Below, in pieces: positions 57,003 through 64,000 of a DNA stretch of 64,000 nucleotides. The position numbers and the translations under genes are program-made. Under the pieces are notes generated by a model. It saw nothing but the letters and a program-made list of their open reading frames with translations, was not told the DNA's origin and searched no databases. The DNA is from Choanephora cucurbitarum (Eukaryota > Mucoromycota > Mucoromycetes > Mucorales > Choanephoraceae), in assembly GCA_025331435.1 (NCBI GenBank), contig JAIWNI010000009.1:186001-250000 (forward strand), written 5' to 3'. The stretch's first letter is position 1, and the number at the start of each line of letters is the position of its first letter.

Positions 57003-58624
57003 GAGGATAGAGAAATAAAATAGAAGAGAAGAAAATAAATAAATTTAAGGATTTTTTTATGGAAAAGTTTTCTTTTAAATAATAGAAATCTGCCAAATTA
57101 AGATACACGTTCTTTTGTGTAACTGTTACTCCTTTGCAAATGAGATTTCGTCAAAGTTCTTTGTTACAAGTAATATTTCCGCAATATATATTTATTTATA
57201 CATACCTGTCATGGCTCAAAGACAACCCGTGTGCGTTGGTGGACCTGAATAATGAATAGCTTACACACTTGCTAAAATGGAATAATCAATTGGTCCGGAG
57301 CTTTAGTTGCATTACAATTTAAGACGTAAATTTAAGGCAGTGGTGATCTCTAAAGATGAATGTACTGAAGACGCAATGTAACTCTAAATAAAAAGAAATA
57401 GTACGCTCAATCTGAAATAAACCTTGTGTCTTGTAGATGCATATAATCCAAATGATCAAAGCCAGTTTGTTGCCACTTGAAGATTTTCTTGATTTGAAGG
57501 GTAAAGTGGGATATTATGGATTTGCTTAAAAAAATAAAGGGTCAGAAGTGCAATTACAGGGTGAGTCATGTGTGTGATGCAAGTTAGGACTGAAGCATCT
57601 TCCAGACCTAATGTATTAACACTATTGGGTTTATTCATATTCGAAAGCAGGTGGCAAAATTATAGTTTCAAAGAGATAAAGCGGTCATTCTATAATAGAA
57701 ATAAACCCTGTTGAACCTTGTCGTACCAAAAAAAAAAAAGAAGAATTGCAGACATATTTTTCGAAACCGTTTCCTACTCTCTTACTTTCTTTTAAGTGCA
57801 ATTTGCTTTATATTGACTGAGGAGATTTAAATGATTAATATGCAAGGCTAAATGACAACTCTCTCTTTCTCTCTTTATGTATCTTGTTCTATTTTAAGTA
57901 AACATCTTTTTTTTTTTTGCGATTGTCTATGCAAGTTTCGTAGCACCATATAATTGACAATTTTAGTAACTACATGGTCTCACCACCTGCAACTTGTCCC
58001 TAACATGATGGCCTTCATTTTTAAGAGAAGTACACAAACACTACGGAAAGGGAAAATAATTGATTGGTTGTAACCATGTTACATGCCCTGGTTTTTTTCA
58101 ACTGGTAAAACTAGCATCAATTTTGACTTGGGTGTTGGTATTCATTCTTCGTCATGTCAAATAGACATAGTTATATCTCATTTGCTCTTTTAAATAAGTG
58201 ATATGTCAAACAATCTAACAGTTTTGATCATCAGATACTTCCAAATACAATTGCTAACATAGAACATAAAACAACTAAGCTTTCTACCAATAATGGATTT
58301 TCTGCAAAGTTGAAAAAGGAACTAGTGAAACCATATATTGAAGAGAAACAAATCTCAGAAAGCACGTTTAACACAATTGATTAAAAAGATCTCATTGTCA
58401 AGTATATAGAAGGAAAGAAGGCCTTAGATGACCCTTTTATATGTGAATACATTGCTTTTATTTTTTATCTCTTTCGTGATAAGCAGCTACAGTATACAGT
58501 GCTCTACCTTGTAACGCAAGCAAAAGTCCTCCTTTTTTTTTGCTTCATATTGCTGCATGTAGTCATTCTGAACAAGATGTCAATTCCCAACAAAAGAAAA
58601 AGCATGACAAAGTATTTTATCTGA
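57003..58624. other. Intergenic region
   Basis: 1.6 kb between two minus-strand genes. A 60-codon frame at 57456-57638 (-), and a neighbouring frame reading KWQQTGFDHLDYMHLQDTRF, could be exon pieces of a small or broken gene, but no consistent splicing joins them. The rest is AT-rich. The right part should be the 3' UTR of SMG9 and the left part the promoter of the orphan gene. Confidence 0.4.
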
Positions 58625-59989
58625 TCAGGAGTCTTTCAACTTGCGCAATACCTGAAGATATTCCAAAATGTATTCCGATTTGCGCACAAGTTCATAGACT
58701 CTGACTGCATTTCGATACCAATCCTTTTCAGAGACTTGCCCTTTTCTACCCGATCTTCTGGGAGCAGTAAAAACTTGATTTCTTAAGGCACAAACAAGAA
58801 CATCAAATGACTCTACCTGTGTCTTTTCTGACCAATCAGGTAAGAAAAACAGGTTTGAATTGTTGTTAGTTTCAAACAATGGCAACACTTCGCTAAAACG
58901 AGTAAGGCCTATAGAACGCGATCAATATCAATGAACCTGGTTGCTTAGGTTGAGTACTCATCTTACCTTTTGTCCTAAGCTGAGATTCCTGAAAAAAGGA
59001 ACCCAGGATTGCGTCCAACCGACTGTATTTCTCTAATGTGAATTCTTCTTTTCGGCATTTGTTGCTTACAAACACAATATCAGGATAATAATTCATGTCC
59101 TGTTGAGACTCCAGCAGAGGAAAGTCAGGTATATTGAATTTAAGCATAGCAGCTCTTTGTATAAGTCGCAATAGATCGATGTCGTATTCAGGTCCATCTG
59201 CTAAAACCAAAACAACGTTGCATACAGACATGATAAAGATGATGTTATATAGGTTTTCCATCTCCAGCCACAAGTCTGGATGAAGTCCACCCAAATTTCC
59301 TGTTCTGAGTGCTTTGTCCAATACTGTCCAATCTAAGATAGGTTCTGTATCTAACAAAATAGCACGTTCAGGAGTGACATGTATATCAATTCCCTCTGTC
59401 TTGTGTCCCTGATAAAGATATTGATTGGCATCTTGTATAGGAAATACCTAGTTACCTGTTTCAATGACTTTGCATACTAATGTCCATGTATTCATTGCTT
59501 ACCTGTTTGGAGTTGGGGGCAAAATGAGAAAGAATAGTGGATTTACCAACGCCTTGCTTGCCTATAACACCTATGGCAAAATGACCGGGATAATCAGTCA
59601 ACATCTATCAAGAAAGAAAAGTGTAAATAAACTGCATGCGCTTGGAATGAGAAGACGCCTACCTTGAGAATGGCATCTGTATTGAATTTGTTAGGTCTTC
59701 GCATGAAGGGTATATACGAGTAGTGTGCATCTATGTCGCTTATTTGAGCAAAAACCTTTTTAGGCTTCTCAAGTTCATGGCTCGTCGGCCCAGATTCAGA
59801 GCGTTCGCGTCTGTCCAAGATGATTGGAGCTTGAAGGAATGAAGGTGTATTTGTCGAGTCATTCTATATTGTGAAATAACACACTAATCAGACAACTCCT
59901 TCATATTGAATAGATGGAGCGTAAAAAACCCTATTTACTCTTCTTCTATCTCTCCTTCTATCAAACTCTTTAGATCTCTTGTCAGACAT
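58625..59989 (-). CDS. SMG9: SMG9, nonsense-mediated mRNA decay factor
   Basis: GTPase-fold subunit of the SMG1-SMG8-SMG9 kinase complex that controls UPF1 phosphorylation in nonsense-mediated decay. About five exons. Exon 1 encodes a charged start, MSDKRSKEFDRRRDRRR. The G domain begins GHFAIGVIGKQGVGKSTILS (P-loop GKQGVGKST), followed by the SMG9-type HKTEGIDIHVTPERAILLDT and EPILDWTVLDKAL, then NLYNIIFIMSVCNVVLVLAD, GPEYDIDLLRLIQRAAMLKF, and PDIVFVSNKCRKEEF. It ends NAVRVYELVRKSEYILEYLQ. The GIDxxVTxERxxxLDTxPIL block is diagnostic for SMG9. The N-terminal region is shorter than in animals. It faces away from the large orphan gene to the right. Confidence 0.92.
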
Positions 59990-61601
59990 CTATAGTGAAC
60001 TTGCAAGTGCAAAATGACTTTGACCAAAAAGCGGGATTTCTTAATTTGGACGTTTAAGCGGGCTTTTTGAATTACAGACCAAGATCTGACAACCTAAAAA
60101 ATCAAGCAACATTACGCTCTTATTGTACCTCAAAGACAATATGCACTTCAAATTTCTCTCAAAATCCTTCTTCTAGAGCCATGAATTTCTGTTTGTTCTT
60201 TTTATCTTCAATTTGAAGTGAGAGGGTTGTAGCAACAGAAACTAGTGACAAATATTTCTGCTTAGAGAGAGAACAAATGAATTTACAGAACAATGAAATT
60301 AAATATCTAGTATGACCTCTATTTTTATTTACTGGCATAATGACAAGAAATTTGATAATACCCTTGGAGCAGCAGCAATAACCCGGTTGCTACATGATTT
60401 ATATGGAAGCGATATTGTATCAGAATCAATATGATATTAATACTCTTAGTTGCACTTTGATGTGAATCAAAATTCTACGAATTATTGCTTATAATCAGAC
60501 TAGACAAATTGTAACTGAAGACATATAGTGCAGATCAAAAACCAAATTATTCTAACCGTTAAGCAAACATGAATACATGCTTCCAACCTAGGAATAAACT
60601 TCTTTTCCACTAATATTGATGGCTGTAGTCTATTTGGAATTCTCCTGAATTTTGTGATGCCAGTCTTTTTGAGGCATAAAAATAGTCTAGACCAGTTTCG
60701 TTTACACTGTAATTGATTAAAAAAGGCCATATGGACAACCAACATGAGTTAAAATAGAATTGACGCAATTACTTGTATTGAAGAAGTTATTGCATTCCCA
60801 GAAAACTGCAGATGTTTTTGTTCTTTCTTATTTTAGTAAACAAGAACAAATATAATCAAATGACAGTTTAGGCGCCTCAGTAAGAAAGTTTTACTCTTAG
60901 AATATAACAAAATTTGTATTGCTTATGGCTATCAATTTTGACATTCTGCGAAAACCATTGGCTTTAACTATTTTGATACGAATCTGAGATGCTTTAGTTG
61001 AAGATACCTGGAATGAGATCACTTCTCTTGTTGTTAAATTCATTTCTTTTTTTTTTCAACACAAAAAGCAGAATTAACTGGGTTGACGTATATCTTCTAT
61101 TCGTTGAAAAATTCCTCAAGAATCTCGAAGAACGATCAAGTGCTACCTTGATTTATGACTTTGATTGGTCATTGTATGGCTGAGAATTTACAAAAAGATG
61201 ATAACTCTAGCATCTTGTTGTATTTTCCTCTTGCAATAAAACTTAGCACATGAATGCAATTGAATATGAGCAAGATAAGGAACATATATCAAGAGTGTAT
61301 CTGTGTCAATGCGCTGAGTAGGTATAACAGAACAGTGTTTCTTTCTTTCTCAGTCTTGAATAGATCCAGACTTAAGTCATCTATCAAACCTGAGAAACCA
61401 TTATTTGCAAAGCCAAAGATGTTCATTCAACGCGAATGAAAAAGGAGAGGCTTAAAGCATGACATACTTTTCATGTAAACATTTAGAAAAAAGACAACGT
61501 GTTACACAAACCCGTAAAGTTGCTCATTGACTATTTTGGTTTTATATTTTTTTTTCTAGTTCTTCTTACTACTGGCACTTACCGCAGCTCATTTGCCTCA
61601 A
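59990..61601. other. Divergent intergenic region
   Basis: 1.6 kb between SMG9 and the large orphan frame. Frames of 60-80 codons on either strand show no family features. A T-rich run ending in TTCTAG (about 61547-61558) just before the orphan's start looks like an intron acceptor, so that gene may have an upstream leader exon. No RNA gene seen. Confidence 0.5.
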
Positions 61602-64000
61602 TGTCGCAGACACAACAACCAGATACCAGTCTAAGAACAATTTATTCCGCCTTAAGAAATACGAACAGCACCAAATCTGTTCAGTATAGAGCATCGCTAG
61701 CAGAAGCCTCAACTTTAACTATAGACCATATTCTTCGCAGGGTTCTCGGTTATGCAAAGCAGTCAGAAAACAAAGAATGGCCGCCCTATCGCTTGGTACA
61801 GATACTGACACTTGTATTCAGTTTGTGTTTCAACAGTGATCGGATGAGAGAGAGGATCGGACTTGCTTCATTCAAAGCAAGTCTGCGTTGGGCAATTGAG
61901 CTCTTAAGTGATTCCAGCCTAGATTCTATTACAGCACGACACACACTCAAGTTTGTTTGTACAGTTCTAGAATTGATTGATAATTCGGCTGTCAGCAAAA
62001 GCTTACTATCTGACTTCAAGAATCGTCAAGGAGTTAAGCATTTGAATAGATGGTTGCAACATGGAGAACTGTCCATCCAGTTTTATAGCTTGCGCGCACT
62101 CAATGCACAATGCATGTATTTCATAGACGAATTGACGCAATCTCTTGATATATATAATTCTGCTGTATCTACAATGGCAAATATACCCAGCATACTTGAA
62201 GTTTTACTAACGGCAGGACCTGATAGAGATGTCTCCCAGCATGAATCTCAATTGAAGCAACACTTACAGCTTTGTCAGCTTCTCAAATCAATGTCAAAGC
62301 ATTCAACGGCAGAAAAGTTGCGCGAGTTTGCTGATTCAGTAGTGTTTCGACAGCTAGCACAAGTATGGTGTGCAGTGTGTCAGTATGAGCATCATCTATC
62401 AATGCGTGAAGATGTTTCAGATACAAAGTCGCAGCAGAAGCTCCTCTATCTCTTGAGCTCTATTGTTCATGGTTGTACTACCGCATCCAGGAAAGCAGCC
62501 AGCTGTGTTTCCGAAGAACAATTGCGAGCAAAATGGCAGCCTGTATTAGCCCTTGCGATGCAGCGTTGGGTTTACGATACTTGTTGTACTATGAACACAC
62601 CTATTTGTACAGTAGAATCTTTGAAGTTATATCGACTGATCACGTGCAAAATGCTCCAGATATCTCTCGATATTGCTCCTGTTCTACAACATCATATGTA
62701 CTGGCTTGATTATGTCGATCAGGCTGTTTGTGATCTAATTAATTTTATTATGGCCTATGTCTCTCAACCTATTTTGCCAGAACATGCCACCACAATTGGC
62801 AAACCTAATATTGTGCTTCACACCAACCTTTGCGTTGACGTTGAAGAGCGCGATTATCAATTTGATGCAAAGATGCTCCAAGAAAATCAAGATCTGTTCG
62901 TTTTAATACTCGAGTCACTTATCCGGCATATTCAGTTGGCTTCCAATACCTTGGTTGAACTGGTAGCAGGGCGTGCTGCTTGGTGCCTAAAGTCAATTGC
63001 CACTATTTTGTTTTGTGGCGAGCAATTGACTTCTTCTCCTTTGCGATCTCGAATGATGAAACTCAACATTTTCTTTTTGCATTATGGTGGTGCAATCGAG
63101 GTTTTTGCTAACTCTACAACAAACATTTCGCCTTTTATCTGGGGACCTACTATTGATCTTGCCAAACAGGGCTTACTGACTGCGACCAATCTATCAGCAG
63201 AGGACACTGAGCTGAATGCAGAAGCATCGACTGTAATATACAAAGCAAAGCGAGCACTTGTGTCGCTGGAAAAGATCTCGAGTTACCATCGTGCTTGTGA
63301 ACGCCTTGTTGATTGCGATGTATTCCAGCTAGTTGATATCGACCTTGTTCCAGAAGGCAGAGTTATTGAAAAGACATCTCTCTTAACTATGTATGCACAA
63401 TATGGCCGGTTTCTTGCTGTACTGTCTCGCCGTACAGCTTTTGTACGTACCAAATTGAGAGACCAGTATCATCTGTTTCCTATCACATTAAAACTACTGG
63501 AAGAGGCTGTGGAGCTAAAAGAGAAGCAGAGACTAGCTATCGCCGAAAATAGCGTAGATGATCATATCTATAAAGGATGGAATCAACTTATTTCAAGCTG
63601 TTTAATGTTGGTCAGCTCTTTTCAATACGACGAAACATCTATGATCAAATGGCTTTGTTGCAAACAGGAGCAAAAAGACGGCACAGAACAAGTTACTTCT
63701 GTGCTTCCTTTATTACTGGCCATTTTGCTTCCTTGGAAAAACGATCAACAGAAAGATAACCATACACCAAATATCTACAAATACCTAAAGTCTGATCTTG
63801 GTGTCATGAAAAAAGCTGCTCAACTGCTAGACCAGTTGTCTTATAACTATCTTTGTGGAAGACAGCTGGTGAAAGATGCAACATCATTATCTAGTTTGTC
63901 TAGATTGATAGTCTGTTTGGCCGAAAATGAGCAATCATTGAAATCTATAGATGATGCTCAACAACTTGAAGCAATGAACAATCATAGAATAGATGGAGAG
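61602..64000 (+). CDS. Large orphan protein, all-helical, partial (runs off the right edge)
   Basis: A continuous frame from ATG at 61602 to the window end, at least 799 residues without an intron or stop. It begins MSQTQQPDTSLRTIYSALRN. The composition is Leu-rich with evenly spaced amphipathic helices (RLVQILTLVFSLCFNSDRMR, KHLNRWLQHGELSIQFYSLR, VLILESLIRHIQLASNTLVE, VLPLLLAILLPWKNDQQKDN), which suggests a HEAT/armadillo-like solenoid. There are no signal peptide, clear transmembrane helices or catalytic motifs. Cysteines are frequent but scattered. I do not recognise the family; solenoid scaffold or adaptor is an inference from the helix pattern. The ATG is the first in frame after an acceptor-like TTCTAG, and codons upstream in the same frame stay open for a short distance, so an earlier start in another exon is possible. 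Confidence 0.75.

Noticed and set aside
57456..57638. 60-codon frame (-) as part of a spliced gene with the KWQQTGFDHLDYMHL frame
   Set aside because: The two pieces are in different phases and the only GT..AG joins would need a 37-nt intron that does not restore the frame.

Overview
This window is eukaryotic nuclear DNA from a fungus. It is AT-rich, its genes carry short introns (mostly about 40-110 nt, GT..AG), and it has long AT-rich intergenic stretches with poly-A/T runs. The gene set points to an early-diverging (zygomycete-type, Mucoromycota-like) fungus. It includes a ceramide glucosyltransferase, a PTEN-type phosphatase, COP9 signalosome subunit 3, WDR53, WDR48/UAF1 and SMG9, several of which are missing from the common model yeasts. 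This placement is inference from gene content and gene architecture, not from a database comparison. I found no rRNA, tRNA, CRISPR array or intact transposon.

Layout. 1-8 kb: tail of an unidentified gene, mitoribosomal protein S18 (-), ceramide glucosyltransferase (+), CSN3 (+) and a universal-stress-protein-domain protein (-). 8-20 kb: a gene-poor stretch, a small orphan gene, cysteine dioxygenase (+) facing kynureninase (-), another gene-poor stretch with a possible orphan mini-gene, then proteasome ubiquitin receptor RPN10 (+). 19.6-26.3 kb: retromer VPS35 (+) with a large acidic insertion, meeting a PTEN-like phosphatase (-) tail to tail with 3 bp between stop codons, then an F-box protein (-). 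26.3-30.7 kb is the largest gene desert. 30.7-40.8 kb: WDR53 (+), RPB10 (+), an APC-family permease (-), SmD2 (+), methylenetetrahydrofolate reductase (+) and a single C2-domain protein (-). 42.8-54.7 kb: an Ecl1-type zinc protein (-), p32/Mam33 (-), WDR48/UAF1 (-), alanyl-tRNA synthetase (+) and a CRAL-TRIO protein with a C-terminal hydrophobic segment (+). 55.9-64 kb: an intronless orphan with an NPFxD motif (-), SMG9 (-), and a large orphan reading frame (+) running off the right edge.

How the genes relate. Most are conserved single-copy genes with no sign of an operon-like cluster. Two loose themes appear. Five genes act in ubiquitin/NEDD8 control (CSN3, RPN10, an F-box protein, WDR53 as a likely CUL4 receptor, WDR48 as a deubiquitinase activator). 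Two neighbours act on endosomes and phosphoinositides (VPS35, PTEN). I see no compact, clearly new multi-gene system. The most unusual items are the VPS35 acidic insertion, the VPS35/PTEN 3-bp convergent junction, two GC-AG introns, a 5-nt first coding exon in SmD2 next to an inverted CCAAT pair, a 40-bp near-perfect palindrome, the Ecl1-like protein, and two orphan genes.

Gene coordinates are given as start codon to stop codon and include introns. Splice sites were placed by hand from reading frame, GT/AG signals and family conservation.
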